From positions 1 through 64,000 of the forward strand of contig JANFNE010000021.1 in assembly GCA_024867545.1 (NCBI GenBank): DNA of 64,000 bases, given 5' to 3'. Each line of letters opens with the position of its first letter. Position 1 is the first letter of the stretch. Source of the stretch: Phytopythium helicoides. Taxonomy: Eukaryota; Oomycota; Peronosporomycetes; Pythiales; Pythiaceae. A model generated the notes under the pieces. The model saw only the letters and a program-made list of their open reading frames with translations. It had not been told where the DNA came from and searched no databases. The translations under genes were made by a program, and so were the position numbers. Shown piece by piece: positions 26,341-36,230 of this stretch.

Positions 26341-27490
26341 ATGGCGACCGCGGACGAGTTCCGCGACGACCTGTACGAGATCCTGGGCCTGGAGCCCGGC
26401 GCGGACGAGAAGGAGGTGGCGCGCGCCTACAAGAAGAAGTCGATCGTGCACCACCCTGACCGCGGCGGCGACGGTGCGCTCGCGAGCTCCTCTACCCTTC
26501 GGAGACCCGCGCTAACCAACGGCGTTTCTCGCAGTCAAGAAGTTCCTGGAGCTGACCCACGCGCGCGACGTGCTGCTGGACCCCAAGCAGAAGAGGCCTA
26601 TGACAAGAAGCTGTCGCGGGAGCTCATGGCCAAGCGCCAGCAGCGCGAGCGCGAGGCCGAGCTGGACGCCAAGCGGCGCCAGATGCGCGACGGTGCGTGG
26701 ACTCGAGCGAGGCGACGGCCGCGCGCGGGTGGACTAACCGCTGCTCTTGGTGCCGCCAGAGCTGCTGCGCAAGGAGCAAGCGTCGGCGCTACCGCGCAAG
26801 AGCACGAGCTCGCGGCAGGACAGGGGCGACCTGTCCAAGTTCCGCGAGAAGGGACTGGCGCGGCAGAAGGAGCTCCAGGAGAAGCTCGCGCGCGATGCGC
26901 GGCGTCAACGCGACCTGGAGAAGGCCAAGCAGGCCGTCGAGTCTAGTACGTGGGGCGGGCTTGAGCTACTTGGAGCACCTGCAAGCATCCTCACGCGCGC
27001 GTTGTCTGTACAGAGTCGGCGGGCAAGGCGCAGCGAACAGTCAAGTTCAAGTGGGATCGGCGGCAGTTCTCGCACTCGGACGACACGCTGAGTGCCGCGC
27101 TGCGGGACTACGGCGCGATCAAGTCCATCAAGATCAAGGCGTCGTCGGCCAAGGTTGAGTTTGCCGACACGAGCGCCGCGGTGCGTTCCAAGCAGCCGTC
27201 GCTTGACCAGTTGATCCCGAGTCACTCACTGCTAACTTACTGCTCAGGCTCGCGTCGTGCGGATAGAAGGACACAAGGATAGCTGGAAAGAAGTGTCGCT
27301 ACAGGGACACTTGGTGGAGACCGGTGACGCCTTCGCTGATGCGCCTACTGCAGCCTTCTCGAACGCGCCAACCGTCCCGAGTGGCCCCATTGCGCTGCAA
27401 GAGCTATCAGCGTTCGAGCAGCGAGTGCTGGAGAAGCTCCGAGCCCGCGTCAAGCAACAGGAGGCGCAACCAGTGAGCATTAACCCTTAG
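26341..27490 (+). CDS. J-domain plus RRM protein, DNAJC17-like
   Basis: A J domain starts at residue ~9: DLYEILGLEPGADEKEVARA, then KKKSIVHHPDRGGD with the HPD motif that stimulates Hsp70 ATPase, and KKFLELTHARDVLLDP. A basic helical linker follows, then an RRM-like segment (VKFKWDRRQFSHSDDTLSAA to SIKIKASSAKVEFADTS). This order is typical of DNAJC17, a nuclear splicing-associated co-chaperone. Four introns are visible: about 26,475-26,534, 26,697-26,759, 26,947-27,014 and 27,181-27,247. The frame slips near 26,594 (CAGAAGAGGCC instead of a sequence giving KEAYDKKL), best explained by one missing G. Start ATG 26,341 follows an AT-rich leader with GAACCAATAAAC. It is convergent with the next, doubtful gene. 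Confidence 0.8.
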
Positions 27491-27734
27491 TGCACATGAG
27501 GTATCCCGTACTGGCATCTCGGTGCAGTGGTTATGGGCACGCGTCTCGGGACGTGAGATGGCTATGAAACTCCACCAGCGCCCGCTTGCGAACGCCAGTG
27601 GATCTTTCCACTCACGGAATGTTTGGAAGTCGCGCGATTTGGGTTGTCTGGCATCACCGTCGGCTCCTTGGTCTCCATCGTCTCCTTCGCCTTTTTCGTC
27701 TCCTTCGCCTTTTTCGTCTCCGTCGTCTTCGTCT

Positions 27735-28104
27735 TCACTCGCTGGCGCCATAGCTGTACGCCCGTCGCCTGTTTGCGTAATGCCGTCCTCCGTCTTGAGT
27801 CCGCGAACCTCGCGGGTCTCCAACTGAATCAACGGCGCTGTGATAGTTCGGGAGGATTCGGCCTTGGTCACTGTGGGAACAGAGCAAGGAAACCCAAACT
27901 AGCTGGCCGTGGAAAAAGGATCGTCGAGGCTTACAGGCAAGGCGTCGCCGTGACTGCGAGCTGAAAAGGTCGAAGAAAGACTCGGCAGTGCCGCTCCTAC
28001 TTATCTCCATCACCATCGTCTTCGTCGTCGGAAGAATCCGGCTGCTTGGAGTAGCTACGTGGCCCCGGGTCGTGAGCCGGGAAATGCGGCCGCTTGGACT
28101 CCAT
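27735..28104 (-). CDS. Possible small acidic, Asp/Ser-rich protein (low confidence)
   Basis: A minus-strand ATG at 28,104 opens a 34-codon exon ending in an acidic run (SSDDEDDGDGD). A plausible intron (donor GTAGGAG at 28,000, acceptor CCCACAG at 27,871) joins it to a second exon that stops at 27,735, giving about 80 residues with a Gly/Arg-rich tail (RGSRTQDGGRHYANRRRAYS). Past the stop, a purine hexanucleotide-type repeat (GGAGACGAAAAAGGCGAA) reads as an Arg-rich run in the same frame. The protein could therefore be longer if the TGA is an error. No family is recognised; it may not be a gene. Confidence 0.3.
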
Positions 28105-28513
28105 CTTGCAAATTCACGACTGAGAGAAGAAAGGCTGCGCGTCGAGTGCTGCCGCTTGCTCAGCCAGCGAATCGTTCTTCCCAAGGAGGGAACCCTCCAT
28201 AACGGTCGCACCGAGCCGCTAGGAACCGGCGGAGCAACGCTGCGAAGAGAACTTAGGACTTTGCGTTGGAATCCACGACGCTACCAATGATCTCTCGGCA
28301 AGCCTTCTACGCGACCGAGAAAATCCAGTCGAGTAGTGTAGTGTCCGTTGAGTCGCCTAGGCAGTCCTCATGACGCTCGCTTCCTCGCTGGGCTCCAGGT
28401 ACTCAATGCTAATGAGAAACAAGCGTGTCATGCAGATACTATCGCTCGCAGTTCATGCGGTTATGCCGTAAGATACGATGTTGTGAACCAAGGGGTCAAA
28501 TACACGGCGGCGC
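28105..28513. other. Intergenic interval containing the second dispersed-repeat copy
   Basis: Lies between the 5' end of the doubtful small gene and the 3' end of DAD1. Apart from the repeat at 28,344-28,494 I see nothing coding in it. Confidence 0.6.
28344..28494 (+). repeat. Dispersed repeat, copy 2 (plus orientation)
   Basis: Partner of 25,152-25,303 in inverted orientation about 3.1 kb away. The reading frame opened in both copies is conserved at most positions, but it ends differently outside the repeat, so it is treated as a repeat and not a gene. Confidence 0.8.
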
Positions 28514-28864
28514 CTATCGAGTGGCGTCCGCGGCCGCCGAGCTCGTGACCTGCTGCAGGAACTTGACCCAGACGGCGGAGATGTGGACGATCTCCTGTCC
28601 CTGCGCCACTCCACCACGCGTGAGCCGCAGAGCCCGCCGGGCGCGGGCAGCGCGAACGCACCACGTCGTTGAGGTGCTCCAGGTTCTGGTTGAGGATGTG
28701 CACGTTGGACACGGCCTCCTGCATCTCCTGCGCGTCGCCAGCGCGTCAGCCCGGGTCTCCCCGCCCCGCACGCGCGCGGAGCGGCGCCGCACCTCGCGGA
28801 TCTCGTCCTCGACGCGCTGCTTCTCGCGCCGGAACCACTCGCGCGTCGGCCCCGATGCCTCCAT
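28514..28864 (-). CDS. DAD1: DASH complex subunit Dad1
   Basis: Three exons (28,793-28,864; 28,662-28,727; 28,514-28,600) with 65- and 61-nt GT-AG introns give an intact 74-residue protein. Its middle and end (MQEAVSNVHILNQNLEHLND, then GQEIVHISAVWVKFLQQV) match the short Dad1 family pattern of Asn/Leu-rich helix followed by a conserved E-x-V-x-x-x-W-x-x-F helix. Dad1 belongs to the DASH/Dam1 outer-kinetochore complex that couples chromosomes to microtubule ends. The length fits the family. The two introns together are a multiple of three, so the unspliced frame is also open. It is divergent from the p24 gene over a short shared promoter. Confidence 0.85.
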   Translation of the reverse strand: MEASGPTREWFRREKQRVEDEIREVRRRSARVRGGETRADALATRRRCRRPCPTCTSSTRTWSTSTTWCVRAARARRALRLTRGGVAQGQEIVHISAVWVKFLQQVTSSAAADATR

Positions 28865-28899
28865 GTCGTCGCTTGTCGCGCCGCCGGCGAGTGCGCCGC

Positions 28900-28940
28900 G
28901 ATTGGCTGTAATCCGCGTGCGATCGCATTTTCAGCCAATC
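28900..28940. promoter_or_regulatory. Paired, oppositely oriented CCAAT boxes in a divergent promoter
   Basis: CGATTGGCT at about 28,899-28,907 and AGCCAATCG at 28,933-28,941 face each other about 30 bp apart between DAD1 (start 28,864, minus) and the p24 gene (start ~29,047, plus). Similar CCAATCG boxes occur in the kinase/RUS divergent promoter. NF-Y-type factors are the known binders of CCAAT; the role here is inferred. Confidence 0.45.
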
Positions 28941-29046
28941 GTCCCTCTCGGCCCACGCCGAGAAGATCCACGTATCGCCACTTCACGATCCGCGACCTCG
29001 AAGGAGGCCGCTCCCCCGCCCCCGAGCGACCGCCGCGACGCCCCAG

Positions 29047-29683
29047 ATGACGCGCCGGGCCCCGCGCGCTGCTGCTGCTGCTGCTGCTGCTGGCGCTGGC
29101 CGCGCGCGCGGCGCTGGGCGTGCAGTTTGACATCCGGCGGCGCGCTGACAAGTGCCTGAGCGACGAGGTGGCGCAGGGCAGCATGGTGGTGGTGCACTAC
29201 AACGTGATCGGCGCGGCGCGCGGCAAGACGGGCGTGGCGCTCATGGTCAGGGACCCTCGCGGCCGCCTGCTCAAGCAGGACCCGGACGTCGACACGTCCG
29301 ATGACGACATCCACAAGGTCACGTTCCTCGCCGAGGACGGCGGCAGCTACTCGGTCTGCTTCGTCAACTCGAACGACGCGCCCGCGCGCGTGCTGCTCGA
29401 CTTCAAGCACGGCGTCGAGGCCAAGGACTACGCAGAGGTCGCCAAGCGCGAGCACCTCATGCCCGTCGAGAAGGAGCTGCGCAAGATGGAGGACACGGTG
29501 GACGAGATCCACCGGGAGATGCTCTACATGCGCGAGCGCGAGGCCGCCATGCGCAACACGAACGAGTCCACCAACTCGCGCGTGCTCTGGTTCAGCTTCT
29601 TCTCCATCGTTGTCCTGCTGGGCATGGGCGTCTGGCAGGTCATGTACCTCAAGAAGTTCTTCAAGAGCAAGAAGCTCATCTAG
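29047..29683 (+). CDS. p24 family (emp24/gp25L/TMED) cargo receptor
   Basis: Type I membrane protein of the early secretory pathway that cycles between ER and Golgi in COPI/COPII vesicles. The GOLD domain runs from QFDIRRRADKCLSDEV to GSYSVCFVNSNDAPARVLLD. A coiled-coil stalk follows (HLMPVEKELRKMEDTVDEIH), then one transmembrane helix (LWFSFFSIVVLLGMGVWQVM) and a short cytosolic tail ending FFKSKKLI. That tail carries the diphenylalanine COPII signal and a KKxx COPI retrieval signal. The signal peptide is encoded by a (CTG)8 Leu run plus ALAARAA at about 29,070-29,108. ATG 29,047 is one base out of frame with it, and an in-frame stop precedes the Leu run, so an extra base near 29,060-29,064 (GGGCCCCG) is likely. 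From Q37 onward the frame is intact. Confidence 0.9.
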
Positions 29684-29786
29684 GCGGCCAGTGTAGAAGA
29701 TCAGTCCGACCAAACACGCCCGCAGGGAGTTACCCAACCTTTTTTGTTCATGAGCGTCTTTATATTTATAGGAGCGAGAGGTGGTG

Positions 29787-32700
29787 ATGGCCGCAGCTAA
29801 ATCTGGTACCCCCCCCCCTGTTGATGATACGACGCTGGTCTCGGCCACAACGAGAACAGGAAAAGTCGCGCCGACGCACGCCCTTGAGATGTCCACTGGC
29901 GAGCCAAGGTACCGTATCGTGCCGCTGGACAGCGGAGGCGGCAGTGAGCAGGAGGATGACGCGCTCATGGGGGACGACGACATTCGCACCTGGAACCCGT
30001 CTGAACTGGAAGATGAGGACGAGGATGACTACGACGACGCCAATGGCAGCGAGCGCATTAGTGAGGAAGAAGCAGAGTACGGTGCTGAAGATACAGAAAC
30101 AGCAGGAGTGCACGATGGAGAGCGTGAACAACCCGATGACTTTTTCGAGAGCCGTACACCAGATGACGATGAACAACCACAGCGAGAAGACAATGTACTC
30201 GACATACAGGAACCAGAAAACACACAACACAAGGACGCCGACAATGGGTTCCAGGAAGGCTCACTGTCGACATCGGGAGGTAAGGACGAACATGTCATCG
30301 TAACTACCCTCCTTCTAGATGCAGACAGAGGAGAAGAATCTCAAGATAGTGCATTTGAAGAGGATGGTGAGGCGTCCATCAGCTCTTGGCTTGACGTGGA
30401 GCTACCAGAGTCAAGTCCAGCTACAGAAGACTTGGACAGTCATCAATTACTTACCCCAACAACAGCACATTGTACCTTGAGGGAAGCTTCGAGTGATCTG
30501 GAGCGTTCCCACAGCGACTCTGATTGTGACCTCAGTCAGCCACTGCCAGATGGAGAATTGATAGCTTCTTCGCCCCCAACACTGACTATGGACTATCCCA
30601 AACCCGGCAAATTACCTCTTGTAGTAGCAGCAACAGCTCCAGCGCCAATTCATCCTATTCCTTTGCTTCGGACTGGTAGTTTTCCTGCTCCCCTCTCTCC
30701 GTCGTCATCTCCCCATAAGCGTAGCAATAGTTTGTACACGACCCCAAATCTAACCTCCACAACGCTGATGAAGCCCCACGCATCTGCCACACTCCCATCT
30801 CGCAAGTCGCAGCTATGGGAGCTCGATCCAGCGAGGCGCTCTTCAAGATTACTTGATGAATGGAAGCGGAAAGAGATTTGGCACGACTTTAAGCGCGCTG
30901 AAGAACATGTAGTTTGTCCGACAGGAAAGAAATCAGACTCATCCTTGGTTGTAGATTCTCAACCGGTGCAAGCGATGACCTTATCAGTCTCTGGACGTCA
31001 AGAGTCCCCGCAGTTATCGTGGATGTGTCGAGACACTTCGAAAATCCACGTCCAACAGAGTGGCCAAGAATCTCCGCGAAAAAGCTTCTCTATTGGGAGC
31101 CCAAAGATGCGCCGCGAGAGCTCGTGGTCATCGCCGTCGTCTTCCCCCACACGCTCCAAGGCAATCGAGAGACGGCAGTCAATTTCTGTCGACAGTCCCG
31201 TAAACTCGCCTACACGAACATTGGCAGGGTCTATTGCAGCAATCTGCAAACCTACTAAAAGTAGCAACATACCGGTCCCATCAGTAGATTTGAGCAGCGC
31301 CATGGCGGCACCAGTGGTTGTCACTCCGACTTCAACAGTGTCTTTGGCTGAATATGATCAACTGATCAAAGAGAAGCTGGCGCTTCAGACAGAGACAGAA
31401 AACTGCCGCCGTGCAGCTTTACTGGATAAAGACACTATCCAGATGCTTAGTGAGCGACTCAAACAGCTTGAGACTCTTGAGCGCGAGAATAAATTTCTCA
31501 AGGACGAAACACAGAAGCAGATGATGCAAGACTTGAATTCGAAGGAGGCTATGAAAACTCTTAACGACCAGTTGGTACTTCGTGGGAAAAGCGAGGAGCA
31601 GCTCAAACTACAAACGAAGCAACTGATGGAGCAGAATCAGTCCCTTCAGGCTGATCTTCTAGAGAAAATTGCAGCAGAGACGGACAAAATCCAAAAGATG
31701 GCGCGCTTATCGGCCGAAAAGCAGTCTCTAATCCAAGAACTGGAAGAGAAGGATATCTCAGAGCGTGAGCGAAAAGACACGGAGCGACGTAAAAACCGCC
31801 GCCGCCTATTGTTGCGTCTTGTGAAGAGGAAACACCGTGTCGTGATGCTCTCAGCCATGCTTCGCTGGAAAATCAATGCGCGTGAAGTGGCCATGGCGTG
31901 TTTAAGGGTTTTCAACGTGCTGACGTGTGTTGTTCAGCGAAGCGAGATGCAGCGCAAATCGCGAGCTTTCCGTCTATTAATCGCACATGCGTTATCTGAG
32001 AGCCACCACCACGACCTCAACGCTCTCAAAACACAGTTAGAGCGCGTTAGTGGAGTTTCTCGAGCTCAGCAAATCAATCATGCTTTTCGACGACTCACAT
32101 CAGTCGCCGAACAAATTCGACTTCGGAGGCTGTCGTCGGCTTTGAGAACTCTTCAGTACTTCTCGATCAAACATCGCTACAGAGAGAGTAGCATATCTAG
32201 CGGATTATCCGCTTTGGGACTTTTAATTTCGAGCAAGGCTCGAGCTTCCGTTCAACGAGCTTGGGCGAAGTGGCACATCGCAGCTCACTCCGATAAGCTT
32301 TCTATGCGTTATGAAAAGTCACAAGAGATTGAGGATCGCTTAACTGATGCAAAGGAGTGCGTATTTTCACTCTCGAAGGCCAAGACCAAGCTGGAAGAAA
32401 AACTCCAATGTGCACGCGATGAGTGTGTACATCTAGCAAATCAGGTGGCCGAGTCCAATGCAGAGTTACGTCTCGCAAAGCACGGCTACATCGCTGCTGT
32501 TCTGCGTGACACAGAGCGATCATGGATTCGTGATTTTTTTACAAGCTGGCGTGAATACACTAGCGTGTCAATGGGGTGTAAGCAGCTTCGACTCCAAGTT
32601 CAAATGGCAGAGCTGCGGGTCGCAGAGCGCGAAAAACATGCGAAATCTCTTGATGATTACACTAGAGTGTTGAAAAACGATCTCGAGCGCTTCCAGTTCT

Positions 32701-34622
32701 TCTCTCAAGATAAGCGTGTGGCAGTGGAGGTACTCACTAAAAAGTTAAGTAAAGTGGAGACACGATATCGAGAAATGGAGGAGCAACATGCTGTACTAGA
32801 AGAACGAGCACACTCTCTCAAAAATCAACTGGGAGCATTTGTTGAGTGGGAGGGCACTGCATTGCCATTCTCGATGCTAGTGTTATGTAAAGACCTGGCT
32901 GTCAGTAACTTGCGTGAGCTGTTTTCTTTGTACGCCGCCGCACCAAACACAAGTGAAACTGGTGGAGAGGTTACCTCCACACCTTCAGCATCAGCTCTCT
33001 TCTCGTTTGCAGAAAACAGCAAGACTGCTACGAAACAACTTGACAACATACCCGACAACGCAATAGCTCTGCGTCTGCCTGTTGACTCTCTGGTTCGTTT
33101 GCTCGAATGCTCTAGCTTAATGACAGAGGAGCAATTCGTGGAGCAGGGGCACCTTAGAGATCGCCTCTTGCCATTCCTGCCGAGCTATGCTGCTGAGCGT
33201 GGGATGCTATTTCATGACTTCCTCTCTGGAGTCAATGATTTTGTCAACAGTGTTATTCCGTCAAGCGACCGGAAATATGATCAGTGCAAGCAGTTCTGGG
33301 CTAGCCTACTTAGCCTTATGTCAACTATTCGTACAAGCGGATCAGCTGGAAATGCAGGCAATGGATTTTGCACGAATGTGACACCCATGAGTGGACTTGC
33401 AAGAGCTGCACTGAACGGAAATCTAATGATGTATGCTCCGCAATCGTCCGCCTGGGCCGGGAGGCTAAGTGATGACATTCTGCAAAATCAGGAGAAACTC
33501 TTGGCTGTACTCGAGCACGAAACTGCCGTAGTGGAGCGAGCCGTGATGGAAAAAGCATCCCTCAAGCATACGTACCCACCACCAACGGAGGATGATGGGG
33601 ATCGTGCACTTGGAGCTGGGACTACATTCTTTGAGTACCAATGTGATCCATTACTACCGCCTGATCACACTTCTGCTTTGTCGCCGCCTTCATCCCTCAC
33701 TTCTCCGATGAGTGGGAGCGGCGTTAACCCGCCACAATCATTGACGTCCAATCCTGCTCAAGCAATTCTCGAGAAGTACGCGAATTGGCATGTCGGAGCC
33801 CAGATCCGCGACTTATTTCTAGCGTGCCATCGACCACTGCTGAAGATCCTAGTTCAGTACTCAAATGCCCGACGAGACCCTCGGCATGGAAATCAATACT
33901 GCCTTGAACATACTGCAGTTATCAGAATGCTCGAAGACATGCGTCTGAGCCCTTCATTTCTCTCGCGGCAGACTATTGGTCGGCTGTTTGACAGTTTTCG
34001 ATCTCCAAGCGATGGGCTACTTCCTCCCCAGGGTTTTGCTCTGTTTCTTGGCGCTTGTGCGCTAGAGATCTATGCTACTACGCAAGCTGGGATGAGTACA
34101 AATAACACCCCCACACCTTCACCATACTTGCTGTCAGCACGTGAAGTGTTGCTCTCCTTTTTTGGTGATCTGGGACTGTTATCGGAGAGTGACGTTCCAC
34201 CACCGCCTCGACTCGCTTTCGTTGGAATGGACGTTGAAGCTATTCTCTGGCCACTGTTTGAGTATTATGCGACTGGTGGTGGGAGTCTCCAGCGAGCAGA
34301 AGACGAGCGAATAGGCATGACAATCACTACATTCACAGCCTTCATGACCGAAATCGCCAACGCTGGGGACAAGGCGCCAGCTATTTTCCATCGAACACTC
34401 CTCGAGACGAAGCGAGACCAGTCGAGGAGAAAGAGCAAAGGGTCCGAGCTGAATGAAGGCGTGAATTCTACTGCCAAGGATGTGGACATCGAGACAGCTA
34501 GCATTTACCTGGACGATTTTTACTTCGCCATCAGCCTTATCCAAGCGCAACGAGTGCACCCAGGAGTAACCTTCACGAGCCCTGGTGAGGCAGTTCGCCA
34601 GTGGATGCAGCAGACACAATAG
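29787..34622 (+). CDS. Large coiled-coil protein with basic helical Sfi1-like region, function unknown
   Basis: Intact, intronless, about 1,611 residues. The longer frame begins at GTG 29,781, but the first ATG is 29,787. Residues ~50-110 are strongly acidic; ~200-500 are Ser/Thr/Pro-rich and probably disordered; ~520-668 form a long coiled coil (heptad-like EKLALQTETENCRRAALLDK, then LSERLKQLETLERENKFLKD). Residues ~670-848 are basic helices with Trp-containing segments (MLRWKINAREVAMACLRVF, RAWAKWHIAAHSDK) that recall centrin-binding Sfi1-type repeats. A second coiled coil spans ~848-1,014, and a globular-looking C-terminus of ~600 residues follows that I do not recognise. GC is lower than in neighbouring genes. 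A basal-body or cytoskeletal role is a guess only. Confidence 0.85.
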   Translation: MAAAKSGTPPPVDDTTLVSATTRTGKVAPTHALEMSTGEPRYRIVPLDSGGGSEQEDDALMGDDDIRTWNPSELEDEDEDDYDDANGSERISEEEAEYGAEDTETAGVHDGEREQPDDFFESRTPDDDEQPQREDNVLDIQEPENTQHKDADNGFQEGSLSTSGGKDEHVIVTTLLLDADRGEESQDSAFEEDGEASISSWLDVELPESSPATEDLDSHQLLTPTTAHCTLREASSDLERSHSDSDCDLSQPLPDGELIASSPPTLTMDYPKPGKLPLVVAATAPAPIHPIPLLRTGSFPAPLSPSSSPHKRSNSLYTTPNLTSTTLMKPHASATLPSRKSQLWELDPARRSSRLLDEWKRKEIWHDFKRAEEHVVCPTGKKSDSSLVVDSQPVQAMTLSVSGRQESPQLSWMCRDTSKIHVQQSGQESPRKSFSIGSPKMRRESSWSSPSSSPTRSKAIERRQSISVDSPVNSPTRTLAGSIAAICKPTKSSNIPVPSVDLSSAMAAPVVVTPTSTVSLAEYDQLIKEKLALQTETENCRRAALLDKDTIQMLSERLKQLETLERENKFLKDETQKQMMQDLNSKEAMKTLNDQLVLRGKSEEQLKLQTKQLMEQNQSLQADLLEKIAAETDKIQKMARLSAEKQSLIQELEEKDISERERKDTERRKNRRRLLLRLVKRKHRVVMLSAMLRWKINAREVAMACLRVFNVLTCVVQRSEMQRKSRAFRLLIAHALSESHHHDLNALKTQLERVSGVSRAQQINHAFRRLTSVAEQIRLRRLSSALRTLQYFSIKHRYRESSISSGLSALGLLISSKARASVQRAWAKWHIAAHSDKLSMRYEKSQEIEDRLTDAKECVFSLSKAKTKLEEKLQCARDECVHLANQVAESNAELRLAKHGYIAAVLRDTERSWIRDFFTSWREYTSVSMGCKQLRLQVQMAELRVAEREKHAKSLDDYTRVLKNDLERFQFFSQDKRVAVEVLTKKLSKVETRYREMEEQHAVLEERAHSLKNQLGAFVEWEGTALPFSMLVLCKDLAVSNLRELFSLYAAAPNTSETGGEVTSTPSASALFSFAENSKTATKQLDNIPDNAIALRLPVDSLVRLLECSSLMTEEQFVEQGHLRDRLLPFLPSYAAERGMLFHDFLSGVNDFVNSVIPSSDRKYDQCKQFWASLLSLMSTIRTSGSAGNAGNGFCTNVTPMSGLARAALNGNLMMYAPQSSAWAGRLSDDILQNQEKLLAVLEHETAVVERAVMEKASLKHTYPPPTEDDGDRALGAGTTFFEYQCDPLLPPDHTSALSPPSSLTSPMSGSGVNPPQSLTSNPAQAILEKYANWHVGAQIRDLFLACHRPLLKILVQYSNARRDPRHGNQYCLEHTAVIRMLEDMRLSPSFLSRQTIGRLFDSFRSPSDGLLPPQGFALFLGACALEIYATTQAGMSTNNTPTPSPYLLSAREVLLSFFGDLGLLSESDVPPPPRLAFVGMDVEAILWPLFEYYATGGGSLQRAEDERIGMTITTFTAFMTEIANAGDKAPAIFHRTLLETKRDQSRRKSKGSELNEGVNSTAKDVDIETASIYLDDFYFAISLIQAQRVHPGVTFTSPGEAVRQWMQQTQ

Positions 34623-34671
34623 CAAGAATTATGTAGCAACACGTCAATTTACTCTCGAACACGACACAGCG

Positions 34672-35910
34672 TTATTTTTTATATCGCGAAGAAAGTTGTG
34701 CAGCCATGACATGACTGTTGGTTTGGATAAGCGCGAGACATCCTCCATCGTCGTTCACTTGATACTTCAAGCTGCGGAACGGGTTCTCTTGAGGCTGAAC
34801 GAGGAACTCGATGGGACGGCTTTGTCCAATGCTTGCAGCAAGCTGATGCAGCTCGACCACATCTCTTTCCTGGTCTGCAGCACTGAACGATGTCATCAGG
34901 ATCGGCTTCCCGCTCTCCAGCAGCTTCTTGATAGTCGGTCGCCAGCGCTCGCGCAGCAAAGGGTGTCCGACGCCTGGATTGAATAGGACGAATGCGTCAG
35001 GGTCGCGTGTCAAAGGGAGTTCAACGTCGTGGTACAATCCCCGAACAGCCTCGACTCGAAGCGGCAGTCCTCGAGCTGACATTGCGCCACGCGATCTCGG
35101 ACATGATCACCAACTAGAGTGATTTCAATGTCAGCGAGATCAGGGTGGAGCAGTGCGAGTTCATCCCACAGGTAATCCGGCATCATGGCCTCCGCACGAG
35201 CGCCGATCACGTGCAGTGCGATCTGACGGTCTCGCATGTTGCTTGCGTTGCTGTCGAGCAGGATCCGAGGGAGGAACGCAGCCAGAGTCAGCACAAACGA
35301 GAAAGCAGAGGAAGCGAGTCGTACGGCGCGCTCGTCGGCAATCAATGAGGGTCGGTTCGCTGTAGCTGCTGGTGCAGTAGAGATCGAGGTAGTCGGTCCA
35401 TGAGTCGACGAGTGTGGCGAACGTTGGTTAAGCGCCTGCTTGGCGCCAAAACTGCAGTCGCGACAGCGGGGAGAGTGAGACCGCCTTGCCACCGTGTACA
35501 GCTCGGCGTTAGGCATGGACGGACCTTGAGAGAAGAGCACTCTGGCGTCCGCACTGGCCGCGAACTCGAGGTCGTCCACGACGGTCGCGAATCGTTCCAG
35601 CAGTGCCCTGTCGTCGCGCTCCAGCTCCTCCGCGCAGCGCTAAAGCAGCACGAGCCTCGTGAGCGTAGCCACCACCAACAGCTCCGCCAGCGACGACCAC
35701 CTCGGAGCAGGCGAGCGGGAGCCCCGAGACGCGGCAGACCACGCGGTGCGCGGCGGTGGCCGACGCCTCACCGCAGCGCAGACACGGCGCGCGCTCGAGC
35801 GAGCGCAGCAGCTCCGCGGCCCCCGGCGGGGTCGGCAGCGCACGCGTCGAGACCGAGAGCGAGCGGCGGGGACCGAGAGCGAGCGGCCGAAGACGAAGCG
35901 AGCGCAGCAT
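34672..35910 (-). CDS. MSS51-like mitochondrial zinc-finger protein (frame broken)
   Basis: The start ATG at 35,910 opens an Arg-rich amphipathic N-terminus (MLRSLRLRPLALGPRRSLSV) typical of mitochondrial targeting. A Cys-rich finger follows (CLRCGEASATAAHRVVC to LACSE). A 61-nt intron (GTGGTC to CTTTAG, about 35,641-35,701) leads to AEELERDDRALLERF. The C-terminal domain has the MSS51/MYND-type pattern DAFVLFNPGVGHP, RERWRPTIKKLLESGKPILM, TSFSAADQERD. MSS51 relatives act in mitochondrial translation or energy control. Three apparent single-base frameshifts are needed: near 35,424 (into FATLVDSWTDYLDLYCTSSY), near 35,341 (into ADERAVRLASSAFSF) and near 35,084 (into MSARGLPLRVEAVRG). The upstream region forms the left outer end of the large palindrome. 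Confidence 0.7.
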
Positions 35911-36230
35911 GAGGACAGTCCTACTGTAGACAAGTGGAGGCGACGAGCAGCGCAGCGGGGGTGGGACTTTGATGGGCAAAAGCGAGCCAGCGGTGGAGAG
36001 TAGTGGAGAAAGCGGTACGACGCGCTTCAGCTCCATCACAATGAAAACCGACGACTGCATTCACGGGACACTACAGCTCGACACTTGAGCTCGACTCAAC
36101 ACCACTACATTACGCTACTCTGGAACGCTGACAAGCAACCCACACACAAGTCACTCACAGTAAAAAAACCGCCACTCGCACTAAACCCTAGACGGCAGAC
36201 CTCGAGACCCATACCATAGACAACAGCGCT

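Noticed and set aside
27508..27580. tRNA gene or tRNA-derived SINE
   Set aside because: CTCGGTGCAGTGGTTA resembles an A box, but there is no proper anticodon arm or GGTTCGANTCC B box, and no SINE tail.
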